A DNA stretch of 64,000 bases, taken from NCBI RefSeq assembly GCF_005771495.1, contig NZ_VAUW01000001.1:62001-126000 (forward strand), given 5' to 3'. The DNA comes from Maribacter sp. ACAM166. GTDB lineage: Bacteria; Bacteroidota; Bacteroidia; Flavobacteriales; Flavobacteriaceae. Made by a program: the position numbers and the translations under genes. Each line of letters begins with the position of its first letter. Position 1 is the first letter of the stretch. Below, in pieces: positions 44,547 to 54,232 of this stretch. The notes beneath the pieces are model-generated. The model did no database searches and had not been told where the DNA came from. It saw only the letters and a program-made list of their open reading frames with translations.

Positions 44547-44651
44547 CCATCAACCATCAACCATCAACCATCAACCATCAACCATCAACCATCAACCATC
44601 AACCATCAACCATCAACCATCAACCATCAACCATCAACCATCAACCATCAA
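44547..44651. repeat. Heptanucleotide tandem repeat, 15 copies of CCATCAA
   Basis: Fifteen uninterrupted identical 7-bp units (105 bp); a partial sixteenth (CCAA) follows. It starts beyond the ferredoxin gene and ends 5 bp before the stop codon of the minus-strand exporter, so it would be in that gene's 3' untranslated RNA as TTGATGG repeats. All three frames read through (HQPSTIN-type peptide), but there is no coding evidence. Perfect identity implies active slippage or recent expansion. With the repeat at 44473, it accounts for most of the 309-bp gap 44348-44656. Confidence 0.97.
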
Positions 44652-44656
44652 CCAAA

Positions 44657-46393
44657 TTATATCCTCGCTTGATATGTAAACAGATTGTGGTATCTACCTT
44701 CTGTAGCAATTAGTTCGTCATGCGTACCTTGCTCTGCAATACGTCCGTTTTCAATCACTAAAATTTGATTTGCTTTTCTAATCGTGCTTAAACGGTGCGC
44801 AATGACAAAAGTGGTTCTTCCCTTAGTCAGTTCTGCCAAACTTTTTTGAATCAATGCTTCACTTTCGGTATCGAGGTTAGAAGTAGCTTCGTCCAATATT
44901 AAAATTCTTGGGTTGGCTAAAACAGCTCTGGCAATGGCGATACGTTGTCTTTGTCCACCAGATAATTTTACTCCGCGTTCACCAATCAAGGTTTCCAATC
45001 CATCTTCAAAACGATCTGTAAATTCATTTACGTAGGCGGCATTTACCGCAGCGGTCAATTCTCCTTCTGTCGCATCTGGTCTAGGAAACAGAATGTTCTG
45101 ACGAATAGTACCTTCAAAAAGAAATTCGTCTTGCAATACAACGCCTAAATGTTTTCTAAAACTACCCAAGTTCACTTTGGCAATATCTTCACCATCAACC
45201 GTAATCATACCCGATTGCGGATTTAAAAAAGTAGCAGCTAAACCGGCAATAGTACTTTTGCCTGATCCAGAACTACCCACCAAGGCAATGACTTCACCAG
45301 ATTTTGCTTCAAAACTAATATTATGTAGCACTTCTTTATCCTCTTCATAAGCAAATGAAACATCATCGAAAATAATATTGCCTTCCAGGTTTTTTATGAA
45401 TTTGGTTCTGTTCTCTTCATCGGATTCCGGTGTCATATTCATTAATTCTTCCGTACGATCTAAACCAGCTAGAGCTTCGGTCAGTTGACTTCCAATATTA
45501 CTCATTTGAACAATTGGCGCTACCATTAGTCCCAATAAAAAGGTGAATGTTAAGAAATTTCCAATGGTCAATTCATCCATCATAATTTTATATCCACCTA
45601 TACCCATTATACCTGTTGTTGCCAACCCCAATAAAAATGTTGAGGAACTGGTCATGAATGCGGTGGCTGTCAAACTCTTTTTTACATTTAGAAAAAGACG
45701 CTCCACACCTTCTTCAAATATTTTATTTTCTTGGTCCTCTGCATTAAACCCTTTGATCACACGTACGCCACCTAAAGTTTCGGTCAATCTACCAGTTACT
45801 TCGGCATTGATTTTTCCTCTATTTCTAAATATTGGACGAATTATTTTAAACGCTTTTAATGCAATCAACGCAAAAACAGCGAGTGGTACTAAGGTGAATA
45901 AAGTCATCGTCCAGCTAATGTTTAAAAGTAAAATCAGGGAAACTACGGCAGTAATAGTGCCTCCAACCAATTGAACTAACCCAGTACCTATTAGGTTTCG
46001 TACGCCTTCCACATCACTCATAATTCGGGAAACCAATGCACCAGATTTTGTGTTGTCAAAAAAGCGAATGGGAAGGGAAAGTACCTTTTTCTGTACTTGT
46101 GCTCTTAACTCCGAAATCAAATATTGGGCTTGAACACTTAAAATTTTGGTCAATAAAAAAGACGTTACCGATTGAACTAATATGGCTAATGCAACTGCAC
46201 CAACCAATAACTTTAATAGTTCAATATTTTTGTTGGGGATAATATCATCCATTAAGTATTTAAGGGATAAGGGGGCAACAAAACTAGCTGCTTTACTAAT
46301 AACGATTAACAGTAAGCCAACGAAAACGAGTTTTCTTCTGGGCCAAATTATTGTTTTGAATGCTGTAAGAATACTAACTTTTTTTTCGGACAT
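44657..46393 (-). CDS. MsbA-like ABC exporter (fused membrane and ATPase domains)
   Basis: 578 residues from the ATG at 46393, giving MSEKKVSILTAFKTIIWPRR; an upstream in-frame ATG at 46420 would add nine residues and is less likely. Six-helix ABC membrane domain at about 15-315, then the ATPase domain: Walker A ALVGSSGSGKST, signature KLSGGQRQRIAIARA, Walker B ILILDEATSNLD, switch VIAHRLSTI. Homodimeric half-transporter of the lipid A/multidrug exporter type; substrate unknown. No neighbouring partner gene. Confidence 0.92.
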   Translation of the reverse strand: MSEKKVSILTAFKTIIWPRRKLVFVGLLLIVISKAASFVAPLSLKYLMDDIIPNKNIELLKLLVGAVALAILVQSVTSFLLTKILSVQAQYLISELRAQVQKKVLSLPIRFFDNTKSGALVSRIMSDVEGVRNLIGTGLVQLVGGTITAVVSLILLLNISWTMTLFTLVPLAVFALIALKAFKIIRPIFRNRGKINAEVTGRLTETLGGVRVIKGFNAEDQENKIFEEGVERLFLNVKKSLTATAFMTSSSTFLLGLATTGIMGIGGYKIMMDELTIGNFLTFTFLLGLMVAPIVQMSNIGSQLTEALAGLDRTEELMNMTPESDEENRTKFIKNLEGNIIFDDVSFAYEEDKEVLHNISFEAKSGEVIALVGSSGSGKSTIAGLAATFLNPQSGMITVDGEDIAKVNLGSFRKHLGVVLQDEFLFEGTIRQNILFPRPDATEGELTAAVNAAYVNEFTDRFEDGLETLIGERGVKLSGGQRQRIAIARAVLANPRILILDEATSNLDTESEALIQKSLAELTKGRTTFVIAHRLSTIRKANQILVIENGRIAEQGTHDELIATEGRYHNLFTYQARI

Positions 46394-46518
46394 GAAAAGG
46401 TGATTTTTAAAAGCCTGCAAGGTACTGTAATTCGATGCAAAAAGCCTTCATATTATATTTGGAAGCTTAACGGTTTTAAATGATTGGCTGTATCTTGTAG
46501 GTTCAAAAAAATCAAAGT

Positions 46519-48693
46519 ATGAAATATATTTATTTTCTATCGGCTTTCCTTGTGTTTTCCTGCGTAAAGGAAAAAACAAATGGTGATGTAGAACGATGGG
46601 AGGCTCAAGCAGCTAGTATCGAAATTATTAGGGATAATTACGGAGTTCCGCATATATATGGCAAAACAGATGCAGATGCTGTTTTTGGACTTCTATATGC
46701 ACAATGCGAAGATGATTTTAACCGAGTAGAGCAAAATTATATTTGGGCAACAGGTAGGTTAGCAGAAGTTGAAGGGGAAGAAGCTTTGTACAGTGATTTA
46801 CGGGCTAAATTATTTATGAGTGAGGAAGAAGCTAAAGCCAATTATGAAAAAAGTCCGGCTTGGTTAAAGAAACTATGTGATGCCTTTGCCGATGGCGTGA
46901 ATTATTACCTCTATACCCATCCAGAAGTTACCCCAAAATTATTGACCCATTTTGAACCTTGGATGCCTATGTACTTTAGTGAAGGCTCTATTGGTGGTGA
47001 TATTGAACGCATATCCATCAAAAAGATAGCTGCGTTTTACGAAAGTGATATGGAAATTCCTGAGCTAGAAGAATTACAGTTGAAAAAGGAGATAGAAGCA
47101 GAAGAGCCACAAGGGTCAAATGGTATTGCTATTTCCGGAAAATTGACGCAGTCAGGTAATTCAATGTTATTAATTAATCCGCATACCTCATTTTTTTTTA
47201 GGGGAGAAGTTCATATGGTATCTGAGGAAGGATTAAATGCATATGGTGCGGTAACCTGGGGACAGTTTTTTGTATACCAAGGGTTCAATGAAAAAACTGG
47301 ATGGATGCATACCTCTACCTATACCGATGTGATGGATGAATTCAAGGAAACGATTATCAAGAACGATGATACTATGTTCTATCAATATGGGGAGGAACTT
47401 CGATCTGTAAAATCAACTGAGATTGTTTTAAAATATACAGATGGTGACCAGATTAAAGAAAAGGTATTCCCAGCCTACAGAACTCATCACGGACCAATAA
47501 CCCATGTGGCAGAGGGTCAATGGACCGCTTCAGCCATGATGTGGGAACCCGTTAAAGCTTTAGAACAGTCGTTCATTAGAACCAAACAAGATGGTTATAA
47601 AGGATTTAAGGAGATGATGGATATTCGAACTAATTCAAGTAATAATACAGTATATGCCGATGCTGAAGGGAACATTGCGTATTTCCATGGAAATTTTGTT
47701 CCTAAAAGAGATGTGAGCTTCAATTATTCAGAACCTGTGGATGGTAGTAATCCTAAAACAGATTGGCAAGGGTTGCATACCGTAGATGAAAATATTTTGG
47801 TGTTGAATCCCAAAAATGGATGGATACAGAATTGTAATTCCACGCCTTATACCTCGGCTTTGGAATTCAGTCCGAAAAAGAAAGATTACCCTTATTATAT
47901 GTCTAAAGACCAAGAGAATTTTAGAGGAGTGCATGCCATTGAATTATTGACTGATAGAAAGGGTTATACAATTGACAGTTTAATTCAAATGGCACATGAC
48001 CCTTATTTGCCGGCTTTTGAAGCCTTGATTCCTGGGTTGGTTAAAGCCTATGACGCCAGTCCTAAAAGGGAATTAAGAGAAGCTATAGAAGTATTCCGTA
48101 ATTGGGATTATAAGACTTCAAAAGAATCTGTTGCAATGACGTTGGGCCACTTTTATGGAACCTTGAGTTACCAAAAGGCCGTTAGACCAGAAGGTATGAA
48201 TAGTATGGAATTGGTGGAGTATTGGGGGGGTGATTCACCTAATGCAGAAAAATTAGCCTTATTTGAAGAGACATTGGAAACATTGCAAACTGATTTTGGA
48301 AAATGGCAAATGCCTTGGGGTGATATTAATCGATACCAACGGTTGAATGGTGATGTTAAGCAAGCGTTTAATGATAGTCTACCAAGTGTTGGAGTTGGTT
48401 TTGCTTCAGGAACTTGGGGTGCGTTGGCTGCTTATGGAGCACGATATACCGCTCCCAGTGCTAAAAAAATATACGGTACACGAGGAAATAGTTTTGTAGC
48501 GGCAGTAGAATTTGGGGATAAGGTTAAAGCAAAAACCATCTTGGCAGGTGGCCAAAGCGGCGACTCAAAATCATCCCATTTTAATGACCAGACCGAAAAA
48601 TATATTAATATAGATTGGAAGGATGCTGCCTTTTATAGAGATGATGTTTTAAACGGGGCGAAGGAAACGTATAGCCCCGGGAAAAGAAAGTAG
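46519..48693 (+). CDS. Penicillin-acylase-family (Ntn hydrolase) lipoprotein
   Basis: 724 residues. Short lipoprotein signal ending FLVFSC, followed by VKEK. An alpha chain at about 40-185 begins IEIIRDNYGVPHIYGKTDADAVF. A spacer follows, then the autocatalytic cut site before S200 (PQGSNGIAISG), the N-terminal nucleophile of the beta chain. The beta chain contains the oxyanion-region Asn (RTNSSNNTVYADAEGNIAYFH) and the VGFASGTWGALAAYGAR and QSGDSKSSHFNDQ motifs near the end. The family hydrolyses amide bonds of penicillins, cephalosporin side chains, or acyl-homoserine lactones; substrate cannot be assigned. Located upstream of an ABC-2 gene pair, 60 bp gap, possibly co-transcribed. Confidence 0.92.
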   Translation: MKYIYFLSAFLVFSCVKEKTNGDVERWEAQAASIEIIRDNYGVPHIYGKTDADAVFGLLYAQCEDDFNRVEQNYIWATGRLAEVEGEEALYSDLRAKLFMSEEEAKANYEKSPAWLKKLCDAFADGVNYYLYTHPEVTPKLLTHFEPWMPMYFSEGSIGGDIERISIKKIAAFYESDMEIPELEELQLKKEIEAEEPQGSNGIAISGKLTQSGNSMLLINPHTSFFFRGEVHMVSEEGLNAYGAVTWGQFFVYQGFNEKTGWMHTSTYTDVMDEFKETIIKNDDTMFYQYGEELRSVKSTEIVLKYTDGDQIKEKVFPAYRTHHGPITHVAEGQWTASAMMWEPVKALEQSFIRTKQDGYKGFKEMMDIRTNSSNNTVYADAEGNIAYFHGNFVPKRDVSFNYSEPVDGSNPKTDWQGLHTVDENILVLNPKNGWIQNCNSTPYTSALEFSPKKKDYPYYMSKDQENFRGVHAIELLTDRKGYTIDSLIQMAHDPYLPAFEALIPGLVKAYDASPKRELREAIEVFRNWDYKTSKESVAMTLGHFYGTLSYQKAVRPEGMNSMELVEYWGGDSPNAEKLALFEETLETLQTDFGKWQMPWGDINRYQRLNGDVKQAFNDSLPSVGVGFASGTWGALAAYGARYTAPSAKKIYGTRGNSFVAAVEFGDKVKAKTILAGGQSGDSKSSHFNDQTEKYINIDWKDAAFYRDDVLNGAKETYSPGKRK

Positions 48694-48753
48694 TATATTT
48701 ACCTAGTAATCAATGGAATAAGAGTATCATGCATAAAACCAAAACAACCAACC

Positions 48754-49641
48754 ATGGAACTGAAAATTGAGAATCTAAGTAAAACCTATTCAAATGGGGT
48801 ACATGCACTAAAGGATATTACATTGACCATTCCACAGGGAATGTTTGGATTATTAGGGCCAAATGGTGCTGGAAAATCCTCGTTAATGAGAACTATGGCT
48901 ACGCTGCAACAGGCAGATTCAGGAACCATTACCATGGGAGATGTGGATATTTTAAAAGACACCGATAAAGTGAGGGAGATGTTGGGATATTTACCTCAAG
49001 AATTTGGGGTTTATCCTAAAGTTACTTCGTATAAGATGCTTGATCATATCGCTTCGCTAAAAGGGGTTTCCAATAAAGGGGAGCGAAAGCAACTTGTGGA
49101 GGCTTTATTGAATAAAACAAATTTATGGCATGTTCGAAATAAAAGTTTAGGCACCTATTCCGGTGGAATGAAACAACGTTTTGGTATTGCTCAGGCATTG
49201 ATAGGGTCTCCAAAATTGATTATTGTAGATGAGCCTACTGCAGGCTTAGATCCTGCTGAACGTGTTCGATTCCATAATTTATTGAGTGAAATAGGAGAGA
49301 ATACAATTATTATTTTATCTACACATATTGTGGAAGATGTTGCCAACCTGTGTAAAAATATGGCAATTATCTGTTTAGGAGAAGTGGTAGCTCAAGGAAA
49401 CCCGACGGAACTTATACAAGGTATACATGGTAAGATTTGGAAGAAAATGATTGACAAGAAAGAGTTGGATGGTTATAAATCTAATTTCCAGGTCATATCT
49501 ACCCATTTAAAAGCGGGTCGTACCATAATTCATGTGCACAGTGCGACTAGGCCAGATGATACTTTTGAACCAAGTCCGGCAAATTTAGAAGATGTTTATT
49601 TTACCGAAATAACCACTCGTCTAAATGAAGTAACGGTATAA
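48754..49641 (+). CDS. ABC-2-type transporter ATPase
   Basis: 295 residues. Walker A GLLGPNGAGKSS, Q loop YLPQEFGVYP, signature TYSGGMKQRFGIAQALIG, Walker B LIIVDEPTAGLDP, switch LSTHIVED. The order and sequence are of the CcmA/NatA branch serving ABC-2 permeases. The C-terminal 80 residues form the extra domain of this branch, ending ANLEDVYFTEIT. It starts 34 bp before the fused permease-peptidase and would drive it. Confidence 0.93.
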   Translation: MELKIENLSKTYSNGVHALKDITLTIPQGMFGLLGPNGAGKSSLMRTMATLQQADSGTITMGDVDILKDTDKVREMLGYLPQEFGVYPKVTSYKMLDHIASLKGVSNKGERKQLVEALLNKTNLWHVRNKSLGTYSGGMKQRFGIAQALIGSPKLIIVDEPTAGLDPAERVRFHNLLSEIGENTIIILSTHIVEDVANLCKNMAIICLGEVVAQGNPTELIQGIHGKIWKKMIDKKELDGYKSNFQVISTHLKAGRTIIHVHSATRPDDTFEPSPANLEDVYFTEITTRLNEVTV

Positions 49642-49675
49642 GGTTCAATCTCATCAACCTAAAAAATCATCCACC

Positions 49676-52600
49676 ATGTTCACTGAAATATTTTTATTTG
49701 AATTAAAATACCGATTAAGGAGGCCTGCTACCTGGGCTTATTTCGGAATATTGTTTGTTTACGCCTTATTTCTCTCGATTGGGGGTCTTGATGGTGGTTC
49801 CGAAAAAGTTTTTTTAAATGCACCGGCATCCTTGGCATCAACGTTGAATGTTATAAGCATATTCGGTATTATGTTGGCAAGTGCCATTATGGGCGTGCCC
49901 GTTTATAGAGATATTGAACATGGAACCCAAAACTATTTATTCAGTTATCCAATTAGTGAGAAAGGCTATATCTTAGGTCGGTTTGCCGGCTCTATGGCTA
50001 CATTATTCGTAGTGAGTTTTGGTCTTATTCTTGGTTTTATGATTGGTTATGCAATTGGGCCGTACGCCGGCTATGAACCGGCAGAGCGCTATGCGAGTTT
50101 TAATCTTTGGTATTATTTACAACCTTCCTTAATATTCTACTGGTCAAATTTTTTCTTTACGGGTTGTATATTTTTTGCATTGGTTGCACTTACAAAGCGT
50201 ATCATGCTCGCCTATGCTGGCGGGGCCATATTGTTTATAATTTATTTGGTGACCTTAACCTTGACCCAAGATATTGAAAATAAGGAATTGGTGAGTTTAT
50301 TAGATCCGTTTGGTTTTGGTGCTTTGAATAATACTATCCAATATTGGACGCCAGAAGAACAAAATACACTAACCATACCCTTCAAGGGTACCGTTCTGTG
50401 GAATCGCATATTATGGTTGGGTATAGGCGTTTTAATTTTTATTTTTACGCTTTTTAAATTTGATTTTCAGCGCTTTCTTAATAAAAAATTAGGCTCAAAA
50501 AAGGAGGGTATTGATGATAATGAAGTTTCATCTGCGGCAGTATTTACTAAAATACCCAAAGTCTCCCAAGTTTTTAGTGGAAGCAATAATTTTAAATTAT
50601 TATTCAGCTTGTCTTGGATGGAGTTTAGAAATATTACTAAAGACCTATTCTTCAAGGCTATTTTAATAGCGGCCGTGGCATTTCTATTTTTTGATGGTTG
50701 GTTTGGTAACCCCACTTATGGTACGCCAATGTTACCGATGACCTATTATATGTTAGAGATAAAGGATTTTACGTATGTAATTCTCATATTCATTCTTATC
50801 GTTTTCATGACTGGGGAAGTATTGCATCGTGAAAGAGGTGTGAAATATGAACAGATTTATGGGGCGCTTCCATTGCCAAATTGGGTGATTTATGGATCAA
50901 AATTTTGGGCCTTGGTATTTGTCTGTTTCATATTGGTGAACATGATTCTGATTAGCGGTTTACTTAACCAAGTACTCCAAGGATACTTCAATTTTGAATT
51001 TGCAATGTATTTTACCGATCTCTATTTAATCGAGTTTCCGAAATATATAACCTACGTCATGTTGGCATTTTTTATTCATGCCCTAATTGCTAAAAAGTTT
51101 TTGGGTCATGTAATTACAATCGCCATCTGGGCTGGAATGTTTGCAATAAATAGCCTAGCAGATATCGATTACAATATGGTGCTATATGGGTATGCGCCCG
51201 GTTATACTATTTCTGACATGAATGGTTTTGGGCATTTTTTGGCCGCACAAAATTGGTTTAGACTTTACTGGTTAGGATTTGGAACTATTTTAACGGTTAT
51301 AGGGCTTTTATTCTGGAAGCGCGGTACCGATTCTGGCTTAAAGTCCCGTTGGAAAGAGGCAAGCCAACGGTTTGGAGGTAAAGCTAAAATTGTTATGGGG
51401 CTAGGTGCCTTAGTGTGGCTAGGTGCTGGAGCATATATCTATTATAATGTAAGTATGGTAAACTCTTATAAGAATGTAAAGGAAGGAAGAGTGCTATCGG
51501 CGAATTACGAGAAAGAACTGAGTAAGTACAATTACATAAATCAACCAAAATTTACAGATATAAAAGTAGATGTCGATTTAGTTCCTGAAGAACGCAATGC
51601 AACCATGTCGGGTGTTTTTACAATGGTAAATAAAGGAGATGAGCCTATCGACTCGCTACATATTAATTGGGGATATGATCAATTGCTGCAAACCGAGCTA
51701 CTGAAATTAGCGGTTAATGATATTGATTTAAAAGAGGGAAAGGTATACGAGAAGTTTGATTATAAAATTTATAAACTCCCAAAAAGAATGATGCCGGGCG
51801 ATACGGTCATAATGAAATTGGCACTTAAACGTGGGTATAAAGGTTTTCCAAATGAAGGCAGTGGGTCTGATATTGTCTATAATGGCACATTCTTAAATAA
51901 CGGATTTTTTCCTTCATTTGGCTATAATCAACAATCTGAACTTACTAGTGATAAATACAGGAAAGAGTATGATTTGGTTGAAAAAGAATATTCTGTACCG
52001 CCACAAGATGATAAATGGGGTCTAAGTAATTTATTGTTTAATGATGATGCTGATTATGTAACTTTTGAAGGAACTGTAAGTACAGCCCCAGACCAAATTG
52101 CAATTATGCCTGGGTATTTGCAAAAGGAATGGGAAGATAATGGTAGAAAATACTATCATTATAAAATGGAAGGTGAAATGGATTACTTCTTTAATGTTTC
52201 TTCTGCGAAGTATGATATTTATAAAGAGGAATGGCAAGGCGAAAATGGAGAGAAAGTAGCTGTTGAAATTTTCCATCACCCTAGTCACAACTATAATGTG
52301 GAACGATTTGCTAAGGCAGTCAGGCATTCATTTGATTATTTTTCTGAAAATTATGGCCCTTATCAATATCGCCAGATGAGAATTATTGAATTTCCAAGAT
52401 ATCAATCATTTGCACAATCTTTTCCAAATACGGTTCCGTACGCTGAAAGTTTTGGCTGGACTGCTGATTTTAGCGACCCCGAAGATTTAGATTACGCATA
52501 TATGGTAACGTCACATGAGGTAGCACATCAATGGTGGGGACATCAGATAACACCTTCAGCTACGAGAGGGGCAAATCAAATATCAGAGTCCATGGCAGAA

Positions 52601-53323
52601 TATTCATCATTGATGGTAATGAAAAAAGAGTATGGTGTTGATGCTATGCAAGACTTCTTAAAGCGTGAACTTGACAGCTACTTAAGAGGGAGAGCGGGTG
52701 AAAATAAATTTGAAAAAACATTGCTTGACAATGATACGCAGGGTTATGTATGGTATCAAAAAGGAGGGTTGGTTTTATATGGTCTTCAAGACTATATAGG
52801 TGAGAAAAATTTGAATAATGGATTCAAAAAATTTATCGATAGTGCAGCGTTTAGGCCAAAAGCACCCTTTGCAACGTCGAATGAGTGGTATAGCTATATT
52901 AAGGAAGTGACACCAGATTCATTACAGTATTATCTAGAAGATAGTTTTGAGAAAATCACCTTATATACCAACAAGGTAAGTGAAGCAACATTTAAAAAGC
53001 TTGAGAATAATACGTTCGAAGTTCAGCTTACCGTTGAAAGCTCGAAGAATTATTATGATGGTAATGGAAAAGAGTTGGGTTCTCCTAAACGTGCTAATCT
53101 ATTGGATATAGGTGTGTTTCAAAACGATACCATAATCGATGGAAAAACAAAAAAAGTTCCCTTGATATTAGAGAGAAAATGGATGAAACCGGGAACCAGT
53201 ACATTTACGTTTATAACCAAAAAGTTGCCGGTAAAAGCGGGTATAGATCCCTATAATAAAATGATCGATAGAATTCCTGATGACAATGTACAGGATATAG
53301 AAGAACAAGAGCTATCTTATTAG
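49676..53323 (+). CDS. ABC-2 permease fused to an M1-family aminopeptidase domain
   Basis: 1215 residues. Two blocks of six membrane segments (about 15-260 and 320-570) make an ABC-2 permease duplicated in one chain; a further segment at about 575-595 leads to an extracytoplasmic gluzincin domain. The zinc site is H947-E948-V-A-H951 (SHEVAHQWWGHQ) and the third ligand is E971 in QISESMAEYSS, aligned with the NEGFAEY of M1 peptidases; the Gly is Ser. Upstream there is no clear GxMEN exopeptidase motif. The fusion family is known in Bacteroidetes. The substrate is unknown; the architecture suggests a peptidase acting at the mouth of a transporter. Ends in an acidic tail. Confidence 0.9.
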   Translation: MFTEIFLFELKYRLRRPATWAYFGILFVYALFLSIGGLDGGSEKVFLNAPASLASTLNVISIFGIMLASAIMGVPVYRDIEHGTQNYLFSYPISEKGYILGRFAGSMATLFVVSFGLILGFMIGYAIGPYAGYEPAERYASFNLWYYLQPSLIFYWSNFFFTGCIFFALVALTKRIMLAYAGGAILFIIYLVTLTLTQDIENKELVSLLDPFGFGALNNTIQYWTPEEQNTLTIPFKGTVLWNRILWLGIGVLIFIFTLFKFDFQRFLNKKLGSKKEGIDDNEVSSAAVFTKIPKVSQVFSGSNNFKLLFSLSWMEFRNITKDLFFKAILIAAVAFLFFDGWFGNPTYGTPMLPMTYYMLEIKDFTYVILIFILIVFMTGEVLHRERGVKYEQIYGALPLPNWVIYGSKFWALVFVCFILVNMILISGLLNQVLQGYFNFEFAMYFTDLYLIEFPKYITYVMLAFFIHALIAKKFLGHVITIAIWAGMFAINSLADIDYNMVLYGYAPGYTISDMNGFGHFLAAQNWFRLYWLGFGTILTVIGLLFWKRGTDSGLKSRWKEASQRFGGKAKIVMGLGALVWLGAGAYIYYNVSMVNSYKNVKEGRVLSANYEKELSKYNYINQPKFTDIKVDVDLVPEERNATMSGVFTMVNKGDEPIDSLHINWGYDQLLQTELLKLAVNDIDLKEGKVYEKFDYKIYKLPKRMMPGDTVIMKLALKRGYKGFPNEGSGSDIVYNGTFLNNGFFPSFGYNQQSELTSDKYRKEYDLVEKEYSVPPQDDKWGLSNLLFNDDADYVTFEGTVSTAPDQIAIMPGYLQKEWEDNGRKYYHYKMEGEMDYFFNVSSAKYDIYKEEWQGENGEKVAVEIFHHPSHNYNVERFAKAVRHSFDYFSENYGPYQYRQMRIIEFPRYQSFAQSFPNTVPYAESFGWTADFSDPEDLDYAYMVTSHEVAHQWWGHQITPSATRGANQISESMAEYSSLMVMKKEYGVDAMQDFLKRELDSYLRGRAGENKFEKTLLDNDTQGYVWYQKGGLVLYGLQDYIGEKNLNNGFKKFIDSAAFRPKAPFATSNEWYSYIKEVTPDSLQYYLEDSFEKITLYTNKVSEATFKKLENNTFEVQLTVESSKNYYDGNGKELGSPKRANLLDIGVFQNDTIIDGKTKKVPLILERKWMKPGTSTFTFITKKLPVKAGIDPYNKMIDRIPDDNVQDIEEQELSY

Positions 53324-53480
53324 GATCTGTTGGGATTAGTTCACCTATATAATTCTCCTAATTTTTATGATTTCCGCAGGTTACAGCATGTTGTAGTGAT
53401 ATGACGAGTTTTTAACAGCTTATAATTTTGTGGTACTTATTTATTCCAATTGGCTTACACAGGAATGAAGATATTAATTA

Positions 53481-54128
53481 TTATTCCTTGGTAACAATTA
53501 AAGTAGCCTTAGATCCAGAAGACAATAACCATTTATTGGAGTAGATTAATTTTCCGGTATCGTCATACACATCTACCTGTGCCGTATTCGGTGCAGAAGA
53601 ACCATGGTTTAGGGCTTCAAAATCTAAACGGTTAAAACCGTCTTGTAAATCGACATTGATGCCTTTAAACGCCCCTGTTAATAGTAGATTTGGCTCAACG
53701 ACCATATCATTCATGTAAATTTTGACACGGTCACCATCTACATATTCATGATCTCTACAAACAATACCTATGAATTTGCCTTTACTTTTTACATCTCCCA
53801 AATACTGATCAGCAAAAAACTGTCCTGAACCTCCCAAACGTTCGCCAGGGCCAATGCGAGGGTCGATTTTCATACCGGCACCTGCTTGTACTAGTTCCTC
53901 ATCACGTAACATCTTAACAGGGTTAGGGTCTTTCATATTTACATTAGGTTGCTCTTTAATTAAAGAAGGTATATTCAAAACAGGGCCTGCGCTAGGTGCA
54001 CCTTTTGGTTCTATAGGGTTAGCCGCTTCAATCTTAAGTGGTTTGGACGTAGGTAGGTCGGTTTGCGCAGATACGACAACCACAGTGCAACAGAACAGAA
54101 TTATAAAAAGAAAAAAAGGTTTTCTCAT
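53481..54128 (-). CDS. Conserved secreted protein of unknown function
   Basis: 215 residues from the Met at 54128, giving a good signal peptide (MRKPFFLFIILFCCTVVVVS, then AQ); the 15-residue extension from 54173 is rejected because its start would bury the signal. A Pro-rich linker (about 25-75) holds NPIEPKGAPSAGPVLNIPSL. A compact domain follows at about 100-215 (QFFADQYLGDVKSKGKF, CRDHEYVDGDRVKIYMND) that looks beta-rich, ending SNKWLLSSGSKATLIVTKE. I do not recognise a function. It lies downstream of the D-amino-acid operon on the same strand, 104 bp away. Confidence 0.8.
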   Translation of the reverse strand: MRKPFFLFIILFCCTVVVVSAQTDLPTSKPLKIEAANPIEPKGAPSAGPVLNIPSLIKEQPNVNMKDPNPVKMLRDEELVQAGAGMKIDPRIGPGERLGGSGQFFADQYLGDVKSKGKFIGIVCRDHEYVDGDRVKIYMNDMVVEPNLLLTGAFKGINVDLQDGFNRLDFEALNHGSSAPNTAQVDVYDDTGKLIYSNKWLLSSGSKATLIVTKE

Positions 54129-54232
54129 TGGGTCATCAATATGATGAAATAAAGATAACAAATACCCTGCCATGGCAACTTAAGGCTTCGTTAAAATTAT
54201 TTTAATGATAACTATATTCGATAAACGAAGTA

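Noticed and set aside
44547-44651. The heptamer array as a CRISPR
   Set aside because: The units are contiguous 7-mers with no spacers, and no cas genes are present.
44470-44713. Open frames translating the heptamer repeat as (HQPSTIN)n
   Set aside because: Two of the frames are open only because a 7-bp unit contains no stop in any phase. No start context, and no coding similarity; the repeat is non-coding.
54187-54227. Inverted repeat CTTCGTT...AACGAAG upstream of the secreted protein as a terminator of the D-amino-acid operon
   Set aside because: Seven-bp arms with a 27-bp loop and no T-run; too weak to call.
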